64,000 nucleotides of DNA from CF-118 sp035934385 (GTDB taxonomy: Bacteria; Chloroflexota; Dormibacteria; Dormibacterales; Dormibacteraceae): the NCBI GenBank assembly GCA_035934385.1, contig DASYXY010000066.1:1-64000 (forward strand), written 5' to 3'. Numbering within the stretch: the stretch's first letter is position 1; each line of letters begins with the position of its first letter. Under the pieces are notes generated by a model, which did not search any database, was not told the origin of the DNA, and saw nothing but the letters and a program-made list of their open reading frames with translations. This document shows, piece by piece, positions 1-8,841 of this stretch. The translations under genes were made by a program, and so were the position numbers.

Positions 1-1221
1 CTGCTCGCGCGCCGGCGTGCACGCGCGATCACCGCCGCCGCGCAAGAGGTGATCGACGGAAAGCTCGACGCGCAGTTCCCGATCGACATCTATCAGACCG
101 GCTCGGGCACCTCGACCAACACCAACGCCAACGAGGTCATCGCCAACCGCGCCACCGAGATCCTCGGCCGTGAGCGCGGGTCGAAGGTGATCCATCCCAA
201 CGACCACGTGAACCTCGGCCAGTCGTCGAACGACGTGATCCCAAGCGCGATCCAGCTGTCGGCCGCGATGGCCATCGACGAGGAGCTCATCCCCGCACTC
301 GACCAGCTGCGCAAGGCGCTCGAGGCCAAGAGCCGCGAGTTCTGGCCGATCGTCAAGACCGGCCGCACGCACCTGCAGGACGCAACTCCGATCCGGCTCG
401 GCCAGGAGTTCAAGGGCTACGCCGGGCAGATGGAGGAGTCGATCCGGCGCGCGCGTGGCGCCATCGACGAGCTGTCCCGCATTCCCCTGGGCGGGACCGC
501 GGTGGGCACAGGCCTCAACTCGCACCCGCAGTACGCCCGCGACGTGGCCACGCGCCTGGCCAAGACGACGGGGCTTCCGGTCAAGGAGACCTCGAATCAC
601 TTTCACGCCCAGGCAACGCTGGACGCCGTCATCTCAGCGCACGGCGCGCTGCGCACCATCGCCACGAGCCTCTGGAAGATCGGCTCTGACATCCGGCTGA
701 TGGGCACCGGCCCCATCGCCGGCCTCGGCGAGCTGCGACTGCCCGAGACGCAACCGGGTTCGAGCATCATGCCGGGCAAGGTGAACCCCGTGATCATCGA
801 GTCGATGCTCATGGTCATCGCGCGCGTCTACGGCAACGACCTCACGGTGCTCGTCAGCGGGCAGTCGGGCAGCCTGTTCGAGCTCAACGTGATGATGCCG
901 GTAGCCGGCGTGGCGATCCTGGAGTCGATCACTCTGCTGGCGGCCTCGGCCAAGAACTTCTCCGCGCGTTGCGTCGAAGGGCTGCAGGCCACCGATCGCG
1001 GACCAGAGCTGGTCGAACGTAGCCCGATGCTGGCCACCGCGCTCAACCCGGTCATCGGTTACGACGAAGCGGCCAAGATCGCGAAGGAATCGATCCGCAC
1101 CGGCCGCTCGATCCGTCAGCTCGCTCGCGGACGCGGCGTCTCCGAATCCACGCTGACCAAGGTGCTGGACCTCGGCAAGATGACGAAACCAGGATTGGAA
1201 GGGCCAGGCGGAGGCGGATAG
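1..1221 (+). CDS. fumC: Fumarate hydratase class II, 5'-truncated by the window edge
   Basis: Cytosolic TCA-cycle enzyme interconverting fumarate and malate. The frame is open from the first base, so only the N-terminal 60 or so residues of a usual 460-residue protein are missing. The class II fumarase/aspartase signature GSSIMPGKVNP is present, as are the upstream substrate-binding blocks TGSGTSTNTNANE and NHFHAQATLD. The tail is the expected helical C-terminal domain. The stop codon directly abuts the start of the next gene, making this the first visible member of a long co-directional chain. Assignment as fumarase rather than argininosuccinate lyase or aspartase rests on the TSTNTNANE and HPNDHVN blocks. 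Confidence 0.96.
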   Translation: MLARRRARAITAAAQEVIDGKLDAQFPIDIYQTGSGTSTNTNANEVIANRATEILGRERGSKVIHPNDHVNLGQSSNDVIPSAIQLSAAMAIDEELIPALDQLRKALEAKSREFWPIVKTGRTHLQDATPIRLGQEFKGYAGQMEESIRRARGAIDELSRIPLGGTAVGTGLNSHPQYARDVATRLAKTTGLPVKETSNHFHAQATLDAVISAHGALRTIATSLWKIGSDIRLMGTGPIAGLGELRLPETQPGSSIMPGKVNPVIIESMLMVIARVYGNDLTVLVSGQSGSLFELNVMMPVAGVAILESITLLAASAKNFSARCVEGLQATDRGPELVERSPMLATALNPVIGYDEAAKIAKESIRTGRSIRQLARGRGVSESTLTKVLDLGKMTKPGLEGPGGGG

Positions 1222-1998
1222 ATGGAGGGCCTAACCCTCCAGATCGCGCGTGGCGTCGCGATCATCACCATCGACCGGCCGCATGCCCGCAACGCGCTCA
1301 ATCTCGCGACCATGCGCTCGCTCGGGATCGCCATGGACGAGGCGGAGGCGAAGCGAGCGCGAGTCCTCGTGATCCGCGGCGCGGGCGAGAAGGCATTCTG
1401 TGCCGGAGGCGACCTCAAGGAGCTCGAGCACATGCGCTCCGCCGAGCAGGCAGCGCAGATGGCGCGCACGATGCGCACGACCCTTGACCGGCTCAACCAG
1501 CTGCGCATGCCTGTGATCGCCGCCGTCAACGGAGACGCGCTCGGCGGGGGCGCCGAGCTCGCGCTGGCGTGCGACTTCCGCATCGCCGCGGCCCACGCGC
1601 GCATCGGGTTCCCGCAGGTGAACCTCGGCCTGATCCCCGCCTGGGGCGCGCCCGAGCGCCTCGCGGCGCTCGTCGGCCGGGCACGCGCGCTGCACATCAT
1701 GCTCACCGGCAAAGCGCTCGGCGCCGACGAGGCACTGGACGCGGGCCTGGTCGAGGAGGTCGTGCCGAGCGAGGGTTTCGACCCGCGGGTGCGCGACCTG
1801 GCCGCCGGGATCGCCGCCGCGCCTTCGGCCGCCGTGGCCGGGATCAAGCGGTCGGTCGACTCGGTCCGGCCGCAGCGCAACCCGGAGCTCGCGGAGCAGG
1901 CCATCGAAGCATTCGCCCGGACGTGGGCGGCGCCCGCGCACTGGCGCGCGGTCGAGAAGATGGAGAAGCGCCGGCGCAGCAGCCAGGCCGGGCGCTGA
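1222..1998 (+). CDS. Enoyl-CoA hydratase/isomerase (crotonase) family protein
   Basis: 258-residue crotonase-fold protein acting on an acyl-CoA. The oxyanion-hole segments are clear: CAGGDLKEL near residues 60-68 and ALGGGAELALACD near 106-118. Of the two catalytic glutamates of classical enoyl-CoA hydratase, the first is kept (E112), but the second, 20 residues on, is glutamine (Q132 in GFPQVNLG). Simple hydration of an enoyl-CoA is therefore doubtful; an isomerase or other crotonase reaction is possible. The start codon follows the fumC stop with no spacing, implying coupled translation. The family call is firm, the substrate is unknown. Confidence 0.9.
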   Translation: MEGLTLQIARGVAIITIDRPHARNALNLATMRSLGIAMDEAEAKRARVLVIRGAGEKAFCAGGDLKELEHMRSAEQAAQMARTMRTTLDRLNQLRMPVIAAVNGDALGGGAELALACDFRIAAAHARIGFPQVNLGLIPAWGAPERLAALVGRARALHIMLTGKALGADEALDAGLVEEVVPSEGFDPRVRDLAAGIAAAPSAAVAGIKRSVDSVRPQRNPELAEQAIEAFARTWAAPAHWRAVEKMEKRRRSSQAGR

Positions 1999-3005
1999 TG
2001 CGCAGCCGCGTGGCGAACCCTCTCCTCCGATTTCGCCTGCCCGCGGTGCTGCTCGCGATCGTGATCGCCGTCGGCGTGAGCGGCTACGTGCTCATCGAGC
2101 ACTGGAGCCTGTTCGACGCCTTCTACATGACCATCATCACCATCAGCACGGTCGGCTACGGCGAGGTGCATCCGCAGTCGGTTGCGGGCCGCGTCTTCAG
2201 CTCGGTGCTGATCGTGGTCGGGGTCGGTACGATGCTGTTCGGCTTCGGGGTTTTCGCCGAGACTCTCGCCGAAAACGCATTCGGCCAGTTCAGGAGACAG
2301 AGGCAGATGGAGCACAGGCTGCAGGAGCTCCGCGAGCACTTCATCGTGTGCGGATACGGACGCATCGGTACAGAGGTGGTGGTCGAGTTCGACGACCACA
2401 GGGTGCCGTACGTGATCATCGACCGCACCGAGGAAGCGCTCGGCCGCCTGCAGAAGGAAGAGCGCCTGTACATCGAAGGCGACGCCGCCAGCGAGGACAT
2501 CCTCCACCACGCCGGCATCGACCGCGCGCGGGGCCTGATCTCGGCGGTCGACAGCGACGAGCGCGCGGTGTACATCGTGCTGGCCGCGAGGGCCCTGAAC
2601 CCGAAGCTGTACATCATCGCCCGCGCCGGATACCCGGAATCGATCAGGCGCCTGGAGCTGGCAGGCGCCGACCGCGTCATCTCGCCCTATCGCATGGCAG
2701 GCCACCTGATGGCCGAGCTTGCGGTGCATCCCGCGATGGTCGACGTGCTCGACACGCTGCATCACGGCGAGTCCGACATCGGACTCGAAGAGGTGCTCGT
2801 GCAACCTCAGACCAAAGCCGTCGGCAAGACGCTCGCCGACTCAGGCTTGCTCGATTCGACCGGGGCAAAGCTGCTGGCTGTGCGGCGCCGCGACGGCACG
2901 CTTCATGTCAACCCGGGCGCGGATCTGCGCCTCGCGGAAGGCGACCTGATCATCGCGCTCGGCTCCGAGCAGCAGCTTCTGACCACGGCTTCGATGCTCA
3001 ACTAA
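1998..3005 (+). CDS. Two-TM potassium channel with RCK (TrkA-N/TrkA-C) domains
   Basis: 335-residue ion channel subunit of the MthK/Kch type. TM1 spans about residues 14-34, followed by a pore helix and the K+ selectivity filter TVGYG at 51-55, then TM2 at about 67-88. A cytoplasmic RCK-N Rossmann domain begins with FIVCGYGRIG near 115-124, and an RCK-C (TrkA-C) domain occupies roughly 255-335. Such channels assemble as tetramers gated by nucleotides or divalent cations. The ATG overlaps the upstream TGA (ATGA), which decides the start over longer in-frame extensions inside the crotonase gene. Confidence 0.93.
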   Translation: MRSRVANPLLRFRLPAVLLAIVIAVGVSGYVLIEHWSLFDAFYMTIITISTVGYGEVHPQSVAGRVFSSVLIVVGVGTMLFGFGVFAETLAENAFGQFRRQRQMEHRLQELREHFIVCGYGRIGTEVVVEFDDHRVPYVIIDRTEEALGRLQKEERLYIEGDAASEDILHHAGIDRARGLISAVDSDERAVYIVLAARALNPKLYIIARAGYPESIRRLELAGADRVISPYRMAGHLMAELAVHPAMVDVLDTLHHGESDIGLEEVLVQPQTKAVGKTLADSGLLDSTGAKLLAVRRRDGTLHVNPGADLRLAEGDLIIALGSEQQLLTTASMLN

Positions 3006-3010
3006 CCGAA

Positions 3011-4384
3011 ATGGGATCCCTCGGCCGCCGTCCGGTCCTCGTGGCCGTCGCCTCGGTGGTGATCGGCGTGCTCCTGGTCGCCGGCAAGCTGGTCGTCGGC
3101 CTGGCCACCGGCAGCCTCGGCATCCTCAGCGAGGCTGTGCACTCACTTCTCGACGTCGCCGCGAGCGCGTTCGCCCTGGTCGCGGTTCGCACCGCGCGCA
3201 AGCCGGCCGACAGCGAGCACCCCTACGGTCACGGCCGCACCGAAAACCTCGCCGCCTTCGCCGAGGGCATCGTGCTCGTGATCACGGCTGGAGGAATCGC
3301 GGTCGAAGCGGTCCACCGGCTCCTCGTCCCTGGCCACGAGGTCGACCCGGCCTGGTATGCCTTCGCGCTCCTGATCGGAACCATCGTCATCGAGTCGGGA
3401 CGCGCCGCAGTGCTGCGCGCGGTAGGTCGGGCCGCCGACAGCGCCGCCCTCGAGGCCGACGCCACCAACCGCATTTCCGATGTCCTCGCCTCGCTGGCCG
3501 TCATCGCGGGGCTCGCGCTGGTGCGCGCCGGGATCGTCTGGGCGGATTCGGTGGCGGCGCTCATCGTCGCGGCGGTGATCGCGCGCGCCGCGCTGCTGCT
3601 CGTGTGGCGCTCGGGCGACATCCTCATCGACCGCGCTCCCGCGGGCGCCGAGGAAAAGCTGCGCGAGGCCATCCTGAAAGTCAACGGCGTGCGCGAGGTG
3701 CGCTCTGTGCGCGTGCGCCGCAGCGGACCCAGCCTCATCGGCGACGCCATCATTGCGACGCGGCGAATGCTCCCGGTCGAGGCCGCGGACGCGATCGCCG
3801 ACCAGGTCGAGCGCGCGGCCCGCCAGGCGCTTCCGGCGGTTGAGCTGACGGTGCACGTGGAAGGCCAGGAGCGATCGAGCGACCTCGTCGAGCGCATCCA
3901 CGCGGCGGCCGCCCGCGACGGGGGCGTGCGCGACCTGCACAACGTGACCGTCGAGCGCGAAGGCGATGGCTCGCTTCACCTCACGATGCACGCCAAGCTG
4001 CGCGGCGACATGAGCCTCGCGAGCGCGAGCAAAGCAAGCGCGCAGCTCGAGCGCACGCTCCGCGCCGAGCTGCCTGAGGCATCTCGCATCGACATCCACC
4101 TCGAGCCGCTCGAGCCGACCGTGGTCGCCGGCCAGGATGTCACCGAGCGGCGCGCCCAGCTCACCGCTCGTATCAAGGAGGTGGTGGAGTCACACCCGGA
4201 CGTACGCAGTGGCGTCGACGTCGAGCTCAGCGACCGCCAGGGGGACATCTACGCCCACGTGGTCGCGGCGCTGGCAGGCGATGTGACGCTCGAGGATGCG
4301 CATCGAGTGGAGACCGAGCTCGAGGAACGGATTCGCGAGGCGGTCCCGGAGCTGCGCGAGGTGGTGGCCCGGGCCACGACATGA
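3011..4384 (+). CDS. Cation diffusion facilitator with extended cytoplasmic region
   Basis: 457-residue metal/proton antiporter. The membrane domain (about 8-210) has six predicted helices and the GSLGILSEAVHSLLD and HPYGHGR blocks of CDF proteins. The transport site reads H44/D48 in TM2 and N153/D157 in TM5 (ATNRISD), so one position that is His or Asp in zinc-type members is Asn. Usual CDF proteins are near 300 residues with one C-terminal ferredoxin-like domain. Here about 245 residues follow the membrane part and look like two or three tandem copies of that domain (about 210-290, 290-375, 380-455). Metal specificity cannot be read from sequence. It starts 5 bp after the channel gene. Confidence 0.92.
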   Translation: MGSLGRRPVLVAVASVVIGVLLVAGKLVVGLATGSLGILSEAVHSLLDVAASAFALVAVRTARKPADSEHPYGHGRTENLAAFAEGIVLVITAGGIAVEAVHRLLVPGHEVDPAWYAFALLIGTIVIESGRAAVLRAVGRAADSAALEADATNRISDVLASLAVIAGLALVRAGIVWADSVAALIVAAVIARAALLLVWRSGDILIDRAPAGAEEKLREAILKVNGVREVRSVRVRRSGPSLIGDAIIATRRMLPVEAADAIADQVERAARQALPAVELTVHVEGQERSSDLVERIHAAAARDGGVRDLHNVTVEREGDGSLHLTMHAKLRGDMSLASASKASAQLERTLRAELPEASRIDIHLEPLEPTVVAGQDVTERRAQLTARIKEVVESHPDVRSGVDVELSDRQGDIYAHVVAALAGDVTLEDAHRVETELEERIREAVPELREVVARATT

Positions 4385-5265
4385 GGCCCGGTCGAAGCGA
4401 GGACGTGCCCGCGATGGTGCGCCTCTGGCACCACGAGGTGCTGGCAGGGCGGCGCGACTCGGCGCCGGGCGACAGGTTCTTGCAGCGAATCCTGTCGGGC
4501 TTCGACTGGGAGGCATGCTCGCGCGTCGAAGACGACGCGGGCGAGGTGCGCGGCGTGGTGCTGGTGATCCGCAGGCAGGCAGCGGGATCGACGCTGGCGC
4601 GGGTCGAAGTCACGGCGTCGCCCGGCGATGAAGAGCTGCTGCACACTCTCGCCGGCTGGGGGCTCGGCCTTGCCCGCGCGGCGGGCGCGCACGTCGCGCA
4701 GGTGTGGCGCGCTCGTGGCACCGCGGAGTGGCTGAGCGCTGCGGGCATGGAGCCGGTGCGTCCCTGGTGGCGGATGGACCGCAGCCTCGACGTTCCGCTG
4801 CCGGACGTGGTGCCGGTTGGCGGATACCGGCTGCTCGACGCGCAGGTCCCGGCAAGCACCTGGGTGGACACCTTCAACGCGTCGTTCGCCGATCACTGGC
4901 GGCACACCGCCAGAACCGCCGAAGAGCTCCGGCTCGGCGAATGGCCCGACCTCGAGCTCATGGCGGTCGACAGCGCCGGCAACCCCGCGGCGATCACGCT
5001 GTGCGAGATCGCGCGATACGAGGTGGACCGCCGCCCCCAGCCCGTCGGTCTCGTGGGCTCGGTCGGGACCGTGCCCCGCCACCGCCGGCGGGGGCTGGCA
5101 CGGTGGCTCGTCACGGAGTCGCTGGCCCGGCTGAAGAAGGCCGGGGCCGCCACCGCCTCGCTCTACGTCGACGGCAAGAACGCGACCCGAGCCGCCGACC
5201 TGTATTCAGAGCTCGGTTTCGAGGTGACATTCGAGACCACTGTCTGGGAAGCTACGTTCCCGTGA
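4381..5265 (+). CDS. GNAT family N-acetyltransferase, probably two GNAT domains
   Basis: 294-residue protein. The C-terminal half contains a good acetyl-CoA-binding motif A/B: GSVGTVPRHRRRGLARWLV followed by SLYVDGKNATRAADLYSELGF. The N-terminal half resembles a weaker GNAT repeat. This architecture matches tandem-GNAT enzymes such as mycothiol synthase-like proteins, but nothing fixes the acceptor substrate. The ATG overlaps the CDF stop by 4 bp, and the stop overlaps the next GTG start, so it sits inside the coupled chain. Confidence 0.85.
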   Translation: MRPGRSEDVPAMVRLWHHEVLAGRRDSAPGDRFLQRILSGFDWEACSRVEDDAGEVRGVVLVIRRQAAGSTLARVEVTASPGDEELLHTLAGWGLGLARAAGAHVAQVWRARGTAEWLSAAGMEPVRPWWRMDRSLDVPLPDVVPVGGYRLLDAQVPASTWVDTFNASFADHWRHTARTAEELRLGEWPDLELMAVDSAGNPAAITLCEIARYEVDRRPQPVGLVGSVGTVPRHRRRGLARWLVTESLARLKKAGAATASLYVDGKNATRAADLYSELGFEVTFETTVWEATFP

Positions 5266-6926
5266 AACGAGCCCTCGCGGCGGCGCTGCTGCTCCTGGCG
5301 GTCGCTGCACCGGGATGCAGCCAGCCGTCGCCCGCCGCATCGGCGGGCGGTCCAGCTGTGCTGAACGGCAAGCCCGAACCGCCGAGGCCGACGCTGGACG
5401 ACGCGATCCGCATCGCTCGCGACCTGGGCCCCGCCAGCGCGAACACCCAGGTCGACCTCAACTTCACGCTCAAGACACGGCAGAAGGCACGGCTCGACGC
5501 CCTGCTCGCGTCGGGCCGGACAGTGTCGCCGGACGAGTACGCGGCCGAGTTCGGGCCCGACCCGGCGCAGGTGAACGCCGCGATCGCGCAGCTGCGAGAC
5601 TTCGGTTTCGAACCAACCTGGACGCCAGGCTCGCAGCTCATGACGATCGATGGCCCGGCGCCCAACGCCGCCTCGCTGCTCGGCGTTCAGATCGACAACT
5701 ACCGGCAGGCTGACGGCTTCACGTTCTACGCGGCGCTGTCGACGCCGCACCTCACCGGACCGCTGGGCGCGGTCGTGGCCGAGGTGGCCGGGCTGGACAG
5801 CTACCGCCGCCTGCACGGGCACACCGTCAAGCCAGGGGGACTGACGGGCACCGACCTCATGGACTTCTACAACATCAGCGCCCTGCGCAAGAAAAACCTC
5901 GACGGCACGGGGCAGACGATCGTGTTTCCCGAGATCGAGCAGCTGCCGCAGGCCAACCTCAACGACCTCAACAAGTTCGCGACCGAGTTCGGGCTGCCGC
6001 CCTTCAGCCAGGTGCTGACCGTGAAGCAGGACCCGAAGTGGGGCAAGCCCGAGGCGCCCATCGGCGAGATCGTGCTCGACCTCGAGATCGCACATGAGAT
6101 CGCGCCGATGGCCAAGCTGGTCGTGTACCTGGCCGCGCCGACGTTCGCCTTTCACAACCGCGCGTTCAGCCAGCTGGTCACCGATCACCTCGGATCGATC
6201 ATCTCCGAGAGCCTCGGCATCTGCGAGATGGACACGAGCCCCGCGCTGCGCGACCAGCTTCAGAGCATGGAGGTGCAGGCACAGGCGCAGGGGATGTCGC
6301 ATTTCGTGGCCACCGGTGACAGCGGCGCGTATGAATGCGGCGAATCCGGGTACCCGGCCGCGAGCTTCCCTTCGACGCTGCCGAACGTGACCGCGGTCGG
6401 CGGCACCACCGTGTTCGAGTCGACGCAGGGCACGTACTTCCAGGAGTACGCCTGGGGTAGCCCCCTCGACGAAAGCGGAGGCGGTGGCGGCCGCAGCCAG
6501 GTCTACTCACTGCCCGACTATCAGCAGCCGGTGCAGGATGCAAACGGCCACGGCTACAGGCAGCTGCCCGACGTGTCGGCGGACGCTGACCCGATAACCG
6601 GCTATCGCATCGTTCTCGGGGGCCGCGACACGCAGGCCGGAGGCACGTCGGCGTCGACGCCGTTGTGGGCGTCCGTGATCGCGCTTATCAACCAGGACCT
6701 GAAGGCGAAGGGCCTGCGCGAGGTCGGATTCGCGAACCCCGCTCTGTACTGGATGGGCGAGAACCGGTCGAAGTTCAGCACTCCGCCGTTCCACGACGTC
6801 ACCGCCGGCAACAACCTCGCCTACGACGCCGGGCCCGGGTGGGACTTCGCGACGGGCTGGGGCAGCATGGACGCGGCCGCGCTCGAGTCTGCCTGGATCA
6901 TCTACATCAAGAGCGCCGGGGCATGA
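5262..6926 (+). CDS. Secreted S53 (sedolisin/kumamolisin) serine-carboxyl peptidase, probable lipoprotein
   Basis: 554-residue exported acid-type protease. The GTG start overlaps the previous stop (GTGA) and opens a signal peptide with hydrophobic core LAAALLLLAVAAPGC; C19 could be lipidated although the lipobox is not ideal. The activation prodomain covers about 40-190. The catalytic residues are visible: E269 and D273 in GEIVLDLE, oxyanion aspartate D353 in ATGDSG, and nucleophile S463 in GGTSASTP. The calcium-binding end is DVTAGNN with GPGWDFATGWGS. All residues needed for activity are present. Its place just before two zinc-ribbon membrane proteins suggests a surface proteolysis role. 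Confidence 0.93.
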   Translation: MKRALAAALLLLAVAAPGCSQPSPAASAGGPAVLNGKPEPPRPTLDDAIRIARDLGPASANTQVDLNFTLKTRQKARLDALLASGRTVSPDEYAAEFGPDPAQVNAAIAQLRDFGFEPTWTPGSQLMTIDGPAPNAASLLGVQIDNYRQADGFTFYAALSTPHLTGPLGAVVAEVAGLDSYRRLHGHTVKPGGLTGTDLMDFYNISALRKKNLDGTGQTIVFPEIEQLPQANLNDLNKFATEFGLPPFSQVLTVKQDPKWGKPEAPIGEIVLDLEIAHEIAPMAKLVVYLAAPTFAFHNRAFSQLVTDHLGSIISESLGICEMDTSPALRDQLQSMEVQAQAQGMSHFVATGDSGAYECGESGYPAASFPSTLPNVTAVGGTTVFESTQGTYFQEYAWGSPLDESGGGGGRSQVYSLPDYQQPVQDANGHGYRQLPDVSADADPITGYRIVLGGRDTQAGGTSASTPLWASVIALINQDLKAKGLREVGFANPALYWMGENRSKFSTPPFHDVTAGNNLAYDAGPGWDFATGWGSMDAAALESAWIIYIKSAGA

Positions 6927-8059
6927 GCGAAGAGCAGCCGCTCGGGCCGGCCCTCATGGTCTGTCCGCACTGCGACAGCACGGTGCCGCAAGGTCATTTC
7001 TGCGGGCACTGCGGCGCGCACCTGTCCACCGCCGACACGAGCCGGCGGCACGCGTTCGCGGCGATGCCCAACGAGCCGGTCGTCCACTTCAACGTGATCA
7101 GCACGCTGTTCCCGCACCTGCCGCATCGTCGCGGCGGCCCGTTCCGCTGGGCGCTCGTCGCGGGCGCCGTCTTCGTGCTGCTGCTCGTCGCGCTCAGCCT
7201 CTACGCGCCGGCGACCGCGGCCGCGACCGCGCTCCTGCCCGCTCTCTATCTCCTTTATCTGTATGAGGTCGAGGTCTACGCGGACGAGCCGTGGCTCCTG
7301 ATCGGAGCGACGATGCTCGCCGGCGCGGTGCTCGGCTACGTCTACGCGACCGTGCTTGGCGGCGCCTCGTCGCAGTTCCAGCTCACCGGCGACAACGGGA
7401 CGAACTTCATTGTCTCCGCCATCGGGAGCCCGATCGTGGCCCAGGTGCTGATGCTGGCCGGCCCCTTCCTTCTCTATGTGATCCGCGGGCGCAGCTATCG
7501 CGAGCCGCTCGACGGACTGACGTTCGGCGCCGCGTCGGCGCTCGGCTTTTCCCTGGCGAGCGAGCTCACCTCGCTGTGGCCGATCATCACGGGGCCGCTG
7601 CTGGGAAGCGGCCAGCCAGTCGACTGGGCGCTGCGCCTGCTCCGGCTCGGCATTCTGCTGTCGCTGGTCAACGCCGGCACGACCGCGGTCGTGGCCGCCG
7701 CGCTCTGGCTCCGCCGCTATGACCTCAAGCGCTCGCAGCGTGCCTGGGAGGCGAGCGTGCCGGTCACTTTGCTCGTCGCTTTCGGAGTGCAGCTGGCGCT
7801 GGGCGTGGTCACGTTTGTCCTGCCAGAGCTGGTGTCGCAGGTGCTCGTGTGGGCCCTCGCCGCCGTGGCGCTGATGCTCTACGTGCGGCAGGTGATCCAC
7901 CAGGCGCTGCTGGCCGAAGGGTCACTGCACGAGATCGGGCCGGACTCGCCGTGTCCGGAATGCCATCGGATCGTGCCGACCATGGCGTTCTGTCCGAACT
8001 GCGGCGCGTCGCGCGCGGCGGCCCCAAGATCCTCTCGACCCAGGACGGCGGCGAGCTGA
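6923..8059 (+). CDS. PrsW-like polytopic membrane protein with zinc ribbons at both ends
   Basis: 378 residues. An N-terminal zinc ribbon (C14, C17, C27, C30) is followed by eight or nine hydrophobic segments, then a second ribbon CPECHRIVPTMAFCPNCG near the C-terminus. The central block EPLDGLTFGAASALGF followed by E resembles the DG...G...GF...E motif of PrsW intramembrane metalloproteases. The upstream acidic pair is seen only as YEVEVYADEP, and a clear EExxK is lacking, so catalytic competence is uncertain. The ATG overlaps the S53 stop by 4 bp. Related proteins cleave membrane anti-sigma factors; that role here is inference. Confidence 0.75.
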   Translation: MSEEQPLGPALMVCPHCDSTVPQGHFCGHCGAHLSTADTSRRHAFAAMPNEPVVHFNVISTLFPHLPHRRGGPFRWALVAGAVFVLLLVALSLYAPATAAATALLPALYLLYLYEVEVYADEPWLLIGATMLAGAVLGYVYATVLGGASSQFQLTGDNGTNFIVSAIGSPIVAQVLMLAGPFLLYVIRGRSYREPLDGLTFGAASALGFSLASELTSLWPIITGPLLGSGQPVDWALRLLRLGILLSLVNAGTTAVVAAALWLRRYDLKRSQRAWEASVPVTLLVAFGVQLALGVVTFVLPELVSQVLVWALAAVALMLYVRQVIHQALLAEGSLHEIGPDSPCPECHRIVPTMAFCPNCGASRAAAPRSSRPRTAAS

Positions 8060-8832
8060 TGGCACCGAGCTTCTGCGGTCGCTGCGGCGCGCAGCTCGCT
8101 CCAGGCGCGGCTTTCTGCGGCGTGTGCCGCACGCCTGTGGCGCCGGTTTCGGTCGCGTCGTACCAGCAGTACGCGTATCCGTACCAGTACGCACCGCCGC
8201 AGGCGCCGCGGATCGGTGGAGCTCGCACCACGCAGATAGCCGTGGCCGCCGGGCTCGTCGTGATCCTGATCATCGTCGCGATCGGCGCCGCGCTGCTGGC
8301 ATATCACGCCGTGTCGGGATCCCACCAGGCATGCACCGCGAACTGCAGCCCCAGGGTGATCACGCCGCTCCCGGCCGCCGCGACTTTCCGCAGCACCGCT
8401 TTCAAGTTCGAGGTCGAGTACAGCGAGAACTGGACCGTTCGAAGCCAGGACGCGAACGGCGTCACATTCGGCACGAAGCTCGGACAGGTGACCGTCGAGG
8501 GCATGAAAGCTAGCGCGTCGTCCGACCAGGTGATCCAGGGTGTGGTGGCAGCGCTCCCCAGCGCGACCTGGCAGAGCGTCACCCTCGTCTCGAGCCTCCA
8601 GGGTGCCCACATCGGCGACGTCGATGGCGTGGGCCAGGTCTACTCGGCCAACCTCATCGGGTCCACCTCCAAAGCCGCGGCCGTCAGGTTCGTCGTGATC
8701 ACGGCGACCAAGGGCTCGGTCACGGTGGTTGTGTTCGCCGTCGATCCGGCGGACCCGGCGCACTACGCCCACGGCATGGCCGAGGGTGTGCTGTTCGACT
8801 ATATGTGCACGGTGTTCCGCTGGGGTAGCTGA
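8059..8832 (+). CDS. Zinc-ribbon single-pass membrane protein of unknown function
   Basis: 257 residues. It starts with a four-Cys ribbon (CGRCGAQLAPGAAFCGVC), then a Tyr/Gln/Pro-rich linker, one strong TM helix (about residues 60-85) and a 150-residue predicted extracellular domain rich in beta-forming residues. The start codon shares its A with the upstream TGA (TGATG). Two zinc-ribbon membrane proteins in succession suggest partners. The extracellular part is not a family I recognise. It ends the co-directional chain and meets the convergent GNAT gene 9 bp away. Confidence 0.8.
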   Translation: MAPSFCGRCGAQLAPGAAFCGVCRTPVAPVSVASYQQYAYPYQYAPPQAPRIGGARTTQIAVAAGLVVILIIVAIGAALLAYHAVSGSHQACTANCSPRVITPLPAAATFRSTAFKFEVEYSENWTVRSQDANGVTFGTKLGQVTVEGMKASASSDQVIQGVVAALPSATWQSVTLVSSLQGAHIGDVDGVGQVYSANLIGSTSKAAAVRFVVITATKGSVTVVVFAVDPADPAHYAHGMAEGVLFDYMCTVFRWGS

Positions 8833-8841
8833 GCGGTAGGG

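Noticed and set aside
1116..2804. 562-codon minus-strand frame across the crotonase and channel genes
   Set aside because: No recognisable motif and opposite two well-supported genes.
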